NCBI RefSeq assembly: GCF_013035315.1
Contig: NZ_WQHP01000003.1
Span: forward strand, 1-64,000
Length of the DNA: 64,000 nucleotides
Direction: 5' to 3'
From: Ruegeria arenilitoris
Lineage (GTDB): Bacteria; Pseudomonadota; Alphaproteobacteria; Rhodobacterales; Rhodobacteraceae
Numbering within the stretch: position 1 is the first letter of the stretch; every line of letters begins with the position of its first letter. Of the stretch, positions 9,463 to 17,844 are shown piece after piece. A program made the position numbers and the translations under genes. Below the pieces are notes generated by a model. That model worked only from the letters and a program-made list of their open reading frames with translations. It was not told where the DNA came from and ran no database searches.

Positions 9463-10114
9463 GCGCCAGGGCCATTCCCGGGGCGGGCTCTACGGCATCC
9501 TGCGCGTGACCCGGGGCAAAAACAGTTCTGAGCGCCCGGTTGGCAAAGCTGCGTTCACGGTTCATCCGGGCTTCGAACCACGTCAGAACCATTGAGGTCG
9601 GCATCGCCACGGCAAGCCCGGCAGCCGTTGTCAAAAGCGCAACCCAAATCCCACCGGCCAGCAGCGAAGGATCGACCGAGTTGCCTGCCCCTTGTAAGGT
9701 CTGAAACGCCTCGATCATCCCCAGAACGGTGCCAAACAACCCCAGCAAAGGCGCAAGCTGGGCTACCATGTCCAGCACATTGAACCCCTGTTCAAGCTTC
9801 GCAAATCGCGCCTCGGCCTCGGCATCCACGCGCTCGGACAGGGTGCGGCCTTCACCGGACAGGGCCATCACAATCACCGGGGCCAAGTAGCTGCGGCTTT
9901 TGTTCAGATGGGTGCGCGTTTCAGCCAGGTCCTTGCGGTCCCAGGCCTGAATGGCCCGCGACAGCTCGATATGGCGGCCAACGCCAGCCGCTCGAAACTG
10001 CCAAAGCTTGTAGAGAACCAACGACAATGTGGCGACCGAAGTCAGGATCAAAATGGCGACAACCGGCCCGCCAAGTTCAAGGATTTCCGTTATTTTTTTA
10101 ACACTTGCATCCAT
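9452..10114 (-). CDS. exbB: ExbB/MotA/TolQ-family proton channel subunit
   Basis: A 220-residue inner-membrane protein with an N-terminal membrane segment (about residues 15-35) and two helices in the conserved MotA_TolQ_ExbB domain (about 100-190: LAPLLGLFGTVLGMIEAFQ and ALLTTAAGLAVAMPTSMVL). It forms the channel with ExbD that drives TonB. The ATG at 10114 is chosen over the in-frame TTG at 10126, which would overlap the preceding gene. Confidence 0.88.
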   Translation of the reverse strand: MDASVKKITEILELGGPVVAILILTSVATLSLVLYKLWQFRAAGVGRHIELSRAIQAWDRKDLAETRTHLNKSRSYLAPVIVMALSGEGRTLSERVDAEAEARFAKLEQGFNVLDMVAQLAPLLGLFGTVLGMIEAFQTLQGAGNSVDPSLLAGGIWVALLTTAAGLAVAMPTSMVLTWFEARMNRERSFANRALRTVFAPGHAQDAVEPAPGMALAHGT

Positions 10115-10118
10115 GACT

Positions 10119-10565
10119 TCACCCAATCACTTCGATCTTCACTCGGCTGTTTAGCGTCAGACCCGCCTCACAAGCATCCGCCATGTCCGCTTGGGTCGCA
10201 CATTCCTGAACACCGTTGATCAGAATGCGGCTGATCTGCTTGCAGGCCATGTCGTTGAACTGAAACTGCCGCACGCGCGGCTTGCCCGCTGGCAACGAGG
10301 CAAAATCCAGCAAGGTCAGCAGAGCGACCTGCCCATCGGCACCGAACAGCACCGTCTCGTACACCGCGCTGTCGATGTTCGTTTCATAGGCATTTTCCGC
10401 CAGAAAGCTGAGCATACAGCTCTGGCCATTGTCCTGAACGCTGCTGAGTTCGATGGATACCCCGCCAGACGCTTTGATGTCTTCGGCTCTGGCCAGCCCC
10501 GCCCCCAAAATCAGGGGCAGGGCCAGCAGGACCACCCGTGCAGAGCTGTGAACGTTGGTTTGCAT
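10119..10565 (-). CDS. Secreted protein of unknown function in the haem receptor operon
   Basis: A 148-residue protein with a signal peptide (VVLLALPLILGAGLARA) and a mature part with several cysteines (C51, C107, C121, C130 approximately) that could form disulfides in the periplasm. I recognise no family. It lies between the TonB-dependent receptor and exbB with short spacing on both sides, so it is co-transcribed with haem uptake. A periplasmic accessory role in haem handling is possible but unsupported by any motif I can see. Confidence 0.7.
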   Translation of the reverse strand: MQTNVHSSARVVLLALPLILGAGLARAEDIKASGGVSIELSSVQDNGQSCMLSFLAENAYETNIDSAVYETVLFGADGQVALLTLLDFASLPAGKPRVRQFQFNDMACKQISRILINGVQECATQADMADACEAGLTLNSRVKIEVIG

Positions 10566-10585
10566 GACTGGTCCTTTCGTGTGGC

Positions 10586-12616
10586 TCAGAAGGTTTTCGC
10601 CAAGGTCAGCTTGAAGTTCCGGCCCGGAGAGTTGCGGGTCGAAAGGTTCGGCAGGTAGTTCTTGTCAAAGATGTTCTCGACACCTGCGCGAACCTCGAAG
10701 CCCTGGAACACGCCCTCTTGCGGCAGGTACGTCGCCCGCAGGGTGTTCACGCCATACCCCGCCACCGGATCGCCGCTGGAATCGGTGCCGGATTTGGCGC
10801 CAAACAGTTCCCAACTGACATCCAGCGTTTCACCAAAGCGCTTACCGACCGTCACGCGGGCCGAGTCCGTCGGCTCGTTCCGCCAACGGCTCTCGGCACC
10901 GGTCGAGCTGGTTTCGGTTCCCTTGACGATGTTCGCGTTGAAATCGACATAGTATCCCGCCGCGCTGGCGTAGGACGCCTCGATTTCCACACCTTTGGTT
11001 TCAACTTCCGATAGCGGGCGCGAGGGGCGACCCGAGCTATAAGACGTGATGTCCCATAGATCCGTCTTGTAGAAGTTGACCTTGGCGCGAACCACGTCAC
11101 CGGATGCAAAGATATCTCCGCGGTTGTACGAGAAACCCGCCTCCCAGGTGCGTGACTTTTCGGGCTGGGTCATGAATACCGGCGTGCCCAGATCGTCGAT
11201 GATCGGCAGGCTTTCCGTGTATGCCCCGCTGCCAAAGACCGCAAAACCGCTGGAGAATTCGTACCGTGCGGACAGGCCACCCATCAGAGCGTCATTGTCA
11301 TAGCTGGTGTTCCGCGGCGCAGGCGCATCGCCGTCGCCTTTGATGTCCTGCGTTTCGTACCGAACAGCCGGCGTAACCGTCAGGCCATCCGTAACCTGAA
11401 TGTCATCCACGACGAACACGGCGACGCGGCGATCCGTTCCGCCGGGTGCAGAGGGTGCATTCAGGCGTTTGCGATTGATGTATTCAACGCCCGCGCGCAG
11501 GTCATGCGAGGCGATGCCGGTCTGGAAATATGAGGTGTTTTTGACCGTCAGCTTGGTCGTTTCATATCTGTGGCTTGCATCAGCCAGTCCGCGAATACTT
11601 GGGAAAAACGGCGATCGCTCGAGGCTGGACGAGCCCGGCACGTACGAGCTGTCGATCTTCTGTTCCGAATAGCTGAGGTTCACGTCCAGATCGATCAGGT
11701 CATTGCCTGCTGGGCGGTATTGATATCGCAGAACACCGATTTTCGTTTCGATATCTCGGTCCACATTACCAAACGAATCCGATGTAGTGCCGAACGAGTC
11801 GTAAGGCACATCGCGCTCTTCCGACGTGGATTGGTTGTAGGACGCGGTGATCGAGTGTTCGAGGTCGTCACCAAACCTATATTTCCCCTTGGCCAGCAGC
11901 GACGGCAGCGTAAACGCGCTGTTGCCTATCGTGTCGCCGTTTCCGTCCTTCTGGTCGTCCTGATCCCGGTAAGTGTAGTTGAACAGGAACTCGGTCTGGC
12001 GGTTGGGCTGCCACGCCAGGATCGACGAGGACGCAAAGCCGCTGCCGTTGGAGTACCCTTCCAGCGTCTGGCGGAAGCGGAAGCCCGGCTCACCGCCGGT
12101 AAAGTCCGACGCATCCTTGGTTTCCAGCTGAACAACACCGCCGACAACGCCCGACCCGTATTCGAACGACCCTACGGTGCCGCGGATGACCGAAACGCTT
12201 TTGTAAAGCTGCGGGTCAGTGAACAACTGGTTCCCGATCCGGTACAACTCTTCCGCGCCTGTCGTCGCGCCGTCGACAAGGATCAGTACTTTCTGGTCCG
12301 TGCCAAAGGTGCCGTTGGCCCCAAAGCCGCGGATGTTGATGCCCGAGCCTTGCGGGGTCGAGCCGTTGACCAGCGTCACACCCGGCACCGTGTCGATCAG
12401 TTCGGCCACCGTGTTGGCCTGACGGTCATTGATTTCTTCCTGATCGATATTGGTCACGGGTACGGCGGTGTCGGTCTGGATTTCCCGCTTGCTTTCCCCC
12501 AGCTCTAACGTGCCGAGAAAGCCGTCTTCCTGTTCCTGCGCTGAAGCGCCTGCCGCAATCATGCTGAGGCATGACACAGTGCCCAACAGCCCCATCTTTT
12601 GAATTCGCGTACGCAT
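10586..12616 (-). CDS. TonB-dependent outer-membrane receptor, probable haem receptor
   Basis: A 676-residue receptor with a signal peptide (ending ASA, about residue 26), a plug domain (about 45-165: NTVAELIDTVPGV, GINIRGFGANG) and a beta-barrel ending in the terminal Phe signature (FKLTLAKTF). It heads the leftward operon with exbB, two exbD genes and tonB, and is divergent from hmuSTUV. Haem is therefore the likely ligand. The FRAP and NPNL motifs of classical haem receptors are not visible; the expected place reads YTESLPIIDDLGTP. Specificity therefore rests on context. Confidence 0.85.
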   Translation of the reverse strand: MRTRIQKMGLLGTVSCLSMIAAGASAQEQEDGFLGTLELGESKREIQTDTAVPVTNIDQEEINDRQANTVAELIDTVPGVTLVNGSTPQGSGINIRGFGANGTFGTDQKVLILVDGATTGAEELYRIGNQLFTDPQLYKSVSVIRGTVGSFEYGSGVVGGVVQLETKDASDFTGGEPGFRFRQTLEGYSNGSGFASSSILAWQPNRQTEFLFNYTYRDQDDQKDGNGDTIGNSAFTLPSLLAKGKYRFGDDLEHSITASYNQSTSEERDVPYDSFGTTSDSFGNVDRDIETKIGVLRYQYRPAGNDLIDLDVNLSYSEQKIDSSYVPGSSSLERSPFFPSIRGLADASHRYETTKLTVKNTSYFQTGIASHDLRAGVEYINRKRLNAPSAPGGTDRRVAVFVVDDIQVTDGLTVTPAVRYETQDIKGDGDAPAPRNTSYDNDALMGGLSARYEFSSGFAVFGSGAYTESLPIIDDLGTPVFMTQPEKSRTWEAGFSYNRGDIFASGDVVRAKVNFYKTDLWDITSYSSGRPSRPLSEVETKGVEIEASYASAAGYYVDFNANIVKGTETSSTGAESRWRNEPTDSARVTVGKRFGETLDVSWELFGAKSGTDSSGDPVAGYGVNTLRATYLPQEGVFQGFEVRAGVENIFDKNYLPNLSTRNSPGRNFKLTLAKTF

Positions 12617-12732
12617 TTCTGTCCCTTCGAAACGTTAAGAGGACCGGAAATGCTTGCTCCGTGCTGGCTATGGTCAGTCTTTTTGATTTTTGGAATCGCC
12701 ATTTTTTGGCGACTTGTGCTCGTTAATAAAGC

Positions 12733-12747
12733 TGACTAAAACAGTCA
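12733..12747. promoter_or_regulatory. Iron-responsive box (TGA-N9-TCA palindrome)
   Basis: TGACTAAAACAGTCA is a perfect 5-bp inverted repeat with a 5-base spacer. It fits the TGA-N9-TCA pattern of the IRO box bound by RirA in rhizobia; a similar iron-responsive palindrome in Rhodobacterales is attributed to IscR. It lies in the 222-base region between the divergent receptor and hmuS genes, where one site could repress both operons in iron-rich conditions. Which regulator binds cannot be told from the sequence. Confidence 0.6.
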
Positions 12748-12850
12748 ACATAATTTCTAGGTCGTTGAATCGACCTTCGCCAGCAGCTCTCCGCGCTTAC
12801 CGGTGACCATGCCAGCATGACACTCATGACAATCAAAGATGGAAAAACCC

Positions 12851-13906
12851 ATGACGGAACAGGTGCTTCTGGCCCCGGATCAAATTCGCGCAGCCTATGC
12901 TGATAACACCGGAAAACGTGACCGCGATCTGGCGGAGTCTCTTGGAATAACCGAAGGTCAGCTTGTTGCAGCCTTCACTGGAATCGACGCAACAAAGCTT
13001 TCGAACAGCCTTGATGACCTCTTCCCGATGCTAAACGGGTTGGGTGAGGTCATGGCGCTGACGCGTAACCCCTCTTGCGTGATCGAAAAGGTCGGGCAGT
13101 ACGACAACTACCATTCCGGCGCGCATGCCTCGATGGTTCTGACCGAAGAAATCGACCTGCGTATGTTTCCCGGCCACTGGGTGCATACCTTTGCGGTCGA
13201 GCGAAAGACAGAAAACGGAACCAAGCGGTCCCTTCAGATCTTTGATGCGGCGGGTGATGCGGTACACAAGATCTTTCTGCGCGAAGGATCCGACCTGACC
13301 CACTGGACCAAGCTGGTCCGAACGTTGGCAGACAAGGATCAATCTCAGGTGTTAAACGTTGAGCCGCGCAAACCTGCTGAAGCCGCCAAGGCGAACCCGG
13401 ACAAGGCCGACGCCCTACGCACCGAATGGGCCAAGATGACGGACACGCACCAATTTCTGCGCCTGACATCCAAGCTGAAGATGAACCGCCTGGGCGCATA
13501 TCGCGTCGCAGGGGAACCGCTGGCCCGGGCACTTGAGCCCAGTGTGATTTCACAGATGTTCGAGCAGGTGCGCGATCAGGCGCTTGACGTCATGGTCTTC
13601 GTCGGCAATCGCGGGTGCATCGAAATCCACGGCGGACCGGTACAGATGCTCAAACAGATGGGACCGTGGTTCAATGTACTCGATCCGCGTTTCAACCTGC
13701 ATCTGCGCTCGGATCATATTGCCGAGGTCTGGGCGGTGACCAAACCCACACAACGCGGCCCCGCGGTCTCGGTCGAGGCGTTCGACGCCGGAGGCGGGCT
13801 GATCTTTCAGATATTCGGTCGCCGTTCGGGCGAGACGGATCATCGCCCGGCATGGGACAAGTTAGTGGCTGGCCTGCAATCGCTTAAAGCAGCCGAGGTC
13901 GCGTGA
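12851..13906 (+). CDS. hmuS: Haemin-degrading/haem-trafficking factor HmuS
   Basis: A 351-residue protein of the HemS/ChuS family, with the expected two tandem homologous halves (about residues 30-180 and 200-345). These cytoplasmic proteins receive haem from the ABC importer and degrade it or hand it on. The second half carries FVGNRGCIEIHGGPVQML. The start is the second ATG (MTEQVLLAP); an ATG 12 bases upstream is also possible. It is the first gene of hmuSTUV and overlaps hmuT (TGATG). Confidence 0.88.
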   Translation: MTEQVLLAPDQIRAAYADNTGKRDRDLAESLGITEGQLVAAFTGIDATKLSNSLDDLFPMLNGLGEVMALTRNPSCVIEKVGQYDNYHSGAHASMVLTEEIDLRMFPGHWVHTFAVERKTENGTKRSLQIFDAAGDAVHKIFLREGSDLTHWTKLVRTLADKDQSQVLNVEPRKPAEAAKANPDKADALRTEWAKMTDTHQFLRLTSKLKMNRLGAYRVAGEPLARALEPSVISQMFEQVRDQALDVMVFVGNRGCIEIHGGPVQMLKQMGPWFNVLDPRFNLHLRSDHIAEVWAVTKPTQRGPAVSVEAFDAGGGLIFQIFGRRSGETDHRPAWDKLVAGLQSLKAAEVA

Positions 13907-14775
13907 TGCAGGCAATTCGCAGAATCTCATCCGTTGTCGCATTGGTTGCGGCGGCTTTGGGAACGTCGGCTTTCGCTTCTGACGACTCCAAACCCAAACG
14001 CATCATCGCCATCGGCAGCTCTGTGACGGAAATCGTCTTCGCGTTGGGCCAGCAAGACCGACTTGTGGGTCGCGATCAGACGTCGACTTACCCCCCGGCC
14101 GTGCTTGATCTGCCGGACGTGGGATACATGCGGGCGCTGTCCCCCGAAGGCGTTCTGTCGTTATCGCCCGACCTCATCCTTGCCTTGGAAGGCGCAGGCC
14201 CACCCGAAGCCGTTGCCGTGCTGAAAGAGGCGGGCGTCCCCTTTGTGACGGTCGCTGAAGACTACAGCCGCGACGGAGTGGTCCAGAAAATCCGTGCCGT
14301 TGGTGCGGCGTTGGGGGTCGAAGACGCCGCCGAGGCATTGGCCACGAAGACCGGCGCGCAAATCGACGGCGCTCATGCAGCGGCAGTCGATTCGGCCGAA
14401 ACTGCTCGGGTTCTGTTCATCCTGTCCGCGCAGGACAACCGCATCATGGTCGGCGGAGCGGACACACAAGCCGACAGCATCATTCGCCTAGCAGGTGGCG
14501 TGAACGCAGCCGGTTCCGTATCGGGCTTCAAACCGATGACGCCCGAAGCGATTGCCTCGACCGCGCCAGACGTGATCCTGATGATGGATCGACAAGGCAA
14601 TCACGCCACCGCCAATGAGGAACTGTTCGCCCTGCCCGCCATCCAATTGACCCCCGCCGGTCAGAACAAAAAGCTCATACGAATGCCCGGCGCGTACCTT
14701 TTGGGCTTTGGTCCCCGCACCGCCGAAGCGATCGCTGAACTGGCGTCCGAGCTTCAAAGGCTGGGGGGCTCATGA
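13906..14775 (+). CDS. hmuT: Haem ABC transporter periplasmic binding protein HmuT
   Basis: A 289-residue class III binding protein with a signal peptide (about 1-25). Tyr74 in the motif LPDVGYMRALSPEGVLSL matches the haem-iron ligand of ShuT/PhuT proteins. It takes haem from the outer-membrane receptor to the HmuUV importer. The ATG at 13906 overlaps the hmuS stop as TGATG (a GTG 3 bases upstream is an alternative), and its own stop overlaps hmuU by 4 bases. Confidence 0.9.
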   Translation: MQAIRRISSVVALVAAALGTSAFASDDSKPKRIIAIGSSVTEIVFALGQQDRLVGRDQTSTYPPAVLDLPDVGYMRALSPEGVLSLSPDLILALEGAGPPEAVAVLKEAGVPFVTVAEDYSRDGVVQKIRAVGAALGVEDAAEALATKTGAQIDGAHAAAVDSAETARVLFILSAQDNRIMVGGADTQADSIIRLAGGVNAAGSVSGFKPMTPEAIASTAPDVILMMDRQGNHATANEELFALPAIQLTPAGQNKKLIRMPGAYLLGFGPRTAEAIAELASELQRLGGS

Positions 14776-15848
14776 CCCTTGCCATGGATCACGACGGGCT
14801 GACCCTACCCGCCCGCGATCGTCGGACGACGGCGCGCCGGGTCACGTTGGCCCTGCTCCTTCTGCTGGGTCTCACCAGTATCCTCAGCATTTCCGTCGGC
14901 GCGTCCGAGGCCTCGGTTCGTGCGGCGATTGCCGATTTGGTAAACGGGCGCGAGATGTCGGACCTTGATCGGATTGTCCTGTGGGATATCCGCCTTCCCC
15001 GGTTGACGATGGGCGTTTTGGTTGGCGCTGCGCTGGCTGTGTCGGGCGTTGTCATGCAGGGTCTCTTTCGCAACCCGCTGGCCGACCCCGGCATCGTAGG
15101 CGTCAGTGCAGGTGCGGGGCTTGGAGCGATCTCAGCCATCATCCTCGGGGCGTATCTGCCTGCCGTGATCCTGGCCTGGATCGGAAACGGGCTGGTTGCA
15201 GTTGCGGCCTTTCTAGGAGGGTGGACCTCAGTCCTGTTGCTTTACCGAGTTTCCACACGGCGCGGGCAAACATCTGTCGCGACCATGCTGCTGGCCGGGA
15301 TCGCGTTGGGGGCCTTGTCAGGCGCAGTATCCGGGGTTCTGGTCTATGTGGCCGACGACCAACAACTGCGTGACCTGACCTTTTGGGGCATGGGCTCTTT
15401 GGCCGGCGCGACCTGGACCAAAGTGATCACCGCCGCACCCATCATCCTGATCTCGGTGTTTGTGGCGCAGTTCCTTGCCCGTGCTCTGAACGGAATGGCC
15501 ATGGGCGAAGCGGTGGCGCATCACATGGGTATCCCGGTGCAGCGCAGCAAGAACATCGCCATTCTGGCAGTCGCAGCCGCGACCGGCGCGGCGGTCGCCG
15601 TGTCCGGCGGCATTGGTTTTATCGGCATCGTCGTGCCGCATCTGTTGCGATTGGCGACAGGGCCGGACCATCATCGCCTGCTCATGAACTCGGCCCTGCT
15701 GGGGGCCAGCTTGCTGCTGTGCGCCGATATGATCAGCCGTTTGATCGTTGCCCCCGCTGAACTGCCGATTGGCATCGTAACCGCAATACTCGGCGCGCCG
15801 GTGTTCCTGTGGATCCTGCTGCGGCGTCATGGAACAATGGGGATGTAA
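14772..15848 (+). CDS. hmuU: Haem ABC transporter permease HmuU
   Basis: A 358-residue FecCD/BtuC-family permease with about ten membrane helices. Family motifs are present: NPLADPGIVGVSAGAGLGA near residue 100 and ISGGIGFIGIVVPHLLR-like VSGGIGFIGIVVPHL near 280. It forms a dimer with HmuV and carries haem into the cytoplasm. It is coupled to hmuT through an ATGA overlap, and hmuV follows after 3 bases. Confidence 0.92.
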   Translation: MTLAMDHDGLTLPARDRRTTARRVTLALLLLLGLTSILSISVGASEASVRAAIADLVNGREMSDLDRIVLWDIRLPRLTMGVLVGAALAVSGVVMQGLFRNPLADPGIVGVSAGAGLGAISAIILGAYLPAVILAWIGNGLVAVAAFLGGWTSVLLLYRVSTRRGQTSVATMLLAGIALGALSGAVSGVLVYVADDQQLRDLTFWGMGSLAGATWTKVITAAPIILISVFVAQFLARALNGMAMGEAVAHHMGIPVQRSKNIAILAVAAATGAAVAVSGGIGFIGIVVPHLLRLATGPDHHRLLMNSALLGASLLLCADMISRLIVAPAELPIGIVTAILGAPVFLWILLRRHGTMGM

Positions 15849-15851
15849 CGG

Positions 15852-16625
15852 ATGAAGGCGAGAAACATACGCGTCAAACTGGGCCGAAAGGATATCCTGC
15901 ATGGCGTGGATTTCGACGCCGAGCCCGGAAAGGTTACGGCGATCATCGGGCCCAATGGATCAGGAAAGTCCACCCTGCTCAAAGCCTTATCCGGTGATAT
16001 TCATGTATCCGGGCAGGTATACCTGAACGGTTTAGACATCTCTGACTTGAAACCCTGGCAATTGGCAGCAATGCGGGGCGTGCTGCCGCAAGCATCAACG
16101 GTGGCCTTCCCATTTACGGTGATGGAGATCGTCAGGCTGGGTCTGGCGAACGGGTTGGCGGCGGGGGATGACAGCCTGCCATCAAAGGCACTGGCCCATG
16201 TCGACCTTGCCGGGTTCGGAGACCGATCCTATCAGAACCTCTCAGGCGGTGAGCAGCAGCGAGTTCAACTGGCCCGCGTGCTGACGCAAGTCTGGGAGGC
16301 GACCTATAACGATCAACCAAGGTGGTTGCTTCTGGATGAGCCCGTGGCCAGCCTGGACATCGCGCACCAATTCACCGTGCTGGGCGTTGCCCGAGAATTT
16401 GCTGCCAACAGCGGCGGCGTCGTGGTGGTGATGCATGACCTGAACCTGACAGCAATGTTCGCCGATCAGGTCTATGTGATGTCAGATGGCGCGGTTTGGG
16501 GTTCGGGCACGCCCGCGAACATCCTGAACGACCAGACCATGCTACAGGTTTATGGCATCAACCTGCCCATCAGCACCTTGCCAACGTCGCAGGTTCCCTT
16601 CGTCCTGCCACAGGCCATGCAATAA
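15852..16625 (+). CDS. hmuV: Haem ABC transporter ATPase HmuV
   Basis: A 257-residue ATPase with Walker A (GPNGSGKSTLLK, about residues 35-46), the ABC signature (NLSGGEQQRVQLARVL, about 137) and Walker B (WLLLDEPVASLD, about 165), followed by the switch His in VVVMHDLNLT. It powers HmuU. It is the last gene of hmuSTUV; the TetR gene converges on it 9 bases downstream, with no clear terminator between them. Confidence 0.92.
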   Translation: MKARNIRVKLGRKDILHGVDFDAEPGKVTAIIGPNGSGKSTLLKALSGDIHVSGQVYLNGLDISDLKPWQLAAMRGVLPQASTVAFPFTVMEIVRLGLANGLAAGDDSLPSKALAHVDLAGFGDRSYQNLSGGEQQRVQLARVLTQVWEATYNDQPRWLLLDEPVASLDIAHQFTVLGVAREFAANSGGVVVVMHDLNLTAMFADQVYVMSDGAVWGSGTPANILNDQTMLQVYGINLPISTLPTSQVPFVLPQAMQ

Positions 16626-16634
16626 CCGTGCGGA

Positions 16635-17237
16635 TCACACGCCGTAGCGGCTGAGGATCATCTCAACACTGTTCTCGATCGTGGCCGTCATCTCGGCCTC
16701 GGTCAGAACACTGCCCGTAAAGATCATCGGCCAAAAGGCTTTGGCCTTGATCAAACCGATAAACTCCTGTCCCGCACTTTCCGGATCGTCGATACGCAGC
16801 TGACCATCTTCTGCTGCGTCCTTCAGCATCTGAATGAAGATCGCCGTCTTGTCGAGTTTGCCCTGGGCAGCCGCAGCAAGAACGGGATTGCGCAAGGTTT
16901 CGCTGATCACCATGCGAGCCATCGCCATGACCTCGGGCAGCATCAGAATGCGCCCTTCGGCCCAAGCCAGATCGGTGAGTTGCGCGCGAATGTCACGACC
17001 TTTTTCGTAACGGATATCCCGCACACTGGCGAACCGATCAGAAAGCTCTATCACGATAGAACGAAACAGGTTTTCCTTGCTTTCGAAATACTTATATAGG
17101 GTCCGCTTGGACACTTCGGCACGCGCCGAGATACGATCCATGCTTGCGTCGGCGAACCCCTTTTCCTGGAATTCAGCCACGGCCGCCTCAATGATCTGGG
17201 CGCGCTTGGACGCATTCGGTGTTGTGCATTCGTTCAT
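16635..17237 (-). CDS. TetR/AcrR-family transcriptional regulator
   Basis: A 200-residue repressor with an N-terminal TetR helix-turn-helix (about residues 12-58: FADASMDRISARAEVSKRTLYKYFESKENLF) and a C-terminal ligand/dimer domain. The ATG at 17237 is preferred to the TTG at 17243. It is divergent from the aldehyde oxidoreductase genes, and two GTAAAC...GTTTAC palindromes lie between them, as expected for a local repressor acting on the oxidoreductase promoter and its own. The inducer is unknown. Confidence 0.85.
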   Translation of the reverse strand: MNECTTPNASKRAQIIEAAVAEFQEKGFADASMDRISARAEVSKRTLYKYFESKENLFRSIVIELSDRFASVRDIRYEKGRDIRAQLTDLAWAEGRILMLPEVMAMARMVISETLRNPVLAAAAQGKLDKTAIFIQMLKDAAEDGQLRIDDPESAGQEFIGLIKAKAFWPMIFTGSVLTEAEMTATIENSVEMILSRYGV

Positions 17238-17281
17238 ATCCAAAGCTATAGACCCATTGACAGATTGAGGTCAAACACTAC

Positions 17282-17339
17282 GTAAACTCACCAGTTTACA
17301 CCGGCAATTTTCTCGCCTAGTGTAAACCCGCCAGTTTAC
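17282..17339. promoter_or_regulatory. Pair of TetR-type operators
   Basis: Two near-identical 18-base palindromes, GTAAACTCACCAGTTTAC (17282-17299) and GTAAACCCGCCAGTTTAC (17322-17339), have centres 40 bases apart, about four helical turns. A TTGACA (17257-17262) lies just upstream. The position between the TetR gene and the oxidoreductase operon makes them likely binding sites for that TetR protein. Confidence 0.7.
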
Positions 17340-17376
17340 CGACTCAGGTAACCAGCCCAACACGGAGAGTCCCCTC

Positions 17377-17841
17377 ATGGCATTGACTTTGAAATTGAAC
17401 GGCGAAACCCACACGGTGGACGCCGAACCCGGCACGCCCCTCCTCTGGGTGATCCGGGATGAACTCAAGCTGACTGGAACGAAATTCGGATGCGGTGTCG
17501 CATCTTGCGGTGCCTGCACTGTGCACCTGAATGGCGAGCCTGTGCGCTCGTGCCAGACTTACATCGAAGACGTCGAAGACGCCGAGATCACCACAATCGA
17601 AGCCGTCGGCGACAAAAAGATCGGCGCTGCCGTCCAGCAGGCCTGGGTCGAACTGGACGTCGTCCAGTGCGGCTATTGCCAGTCGGGTCAGGTGATGTCG
17701 GCCGTGGGTCTGCTATCCGAGAACCCCAAGCCCAGCGTCGAAGAGATTGACGATTACATGGCTGGCAACGCCTGCCGTTGCGCCACCTATCAACGCATCC
17801 GCGCCGGTATCCAGCGCGCATCTGAAATTCTGGAGGCCTGA
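17377..17841 (+). CDS. Molybdenum aldehyde oxidoreductase, [2Fe-2S] small subunit
   Basis: A 154-residue electron-transfer subunit of the xanthine oxidase family, IorA/CoxS type. The N-terminal plant-ferredoxin domain carries CGVASCGACTVHLNG plus a downstream Cys (about residues 43-65). The C-terminal helical domain carries CGYCQSGQV and NACRCATYQRI (about 100-145) for the second cluster. It passes electrons from the molybdopterin subunit, whose gene begins 3 bases after its stop codon. No FAD subunit gene is present, so this is the two-subunit type. Confidence 0.9.
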   Translation: MALTLKLNGETHTVDAEPGTPLLWVIRDELKLTGTKFGCGVASCGACTVHLNGEPVRSCQTYIEDVEDAEITTIEAVGDKKIGAAVQQAWVELDVVQCGYCQSGQVMSAVGLLSENPKPSVEEIDDYMAGNACRCATYQRIRAGIQRASEILEA

Positions 17842-17844
17842 TCC

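Noticed and set aside
11570-12508. Long plus-strand open frame opposite the receptor gene
   Set aside because: It is fully antisense to a receptor with clear plug and barrel motifs, has no recognisable domain, and reflects GC-rich codon bias.
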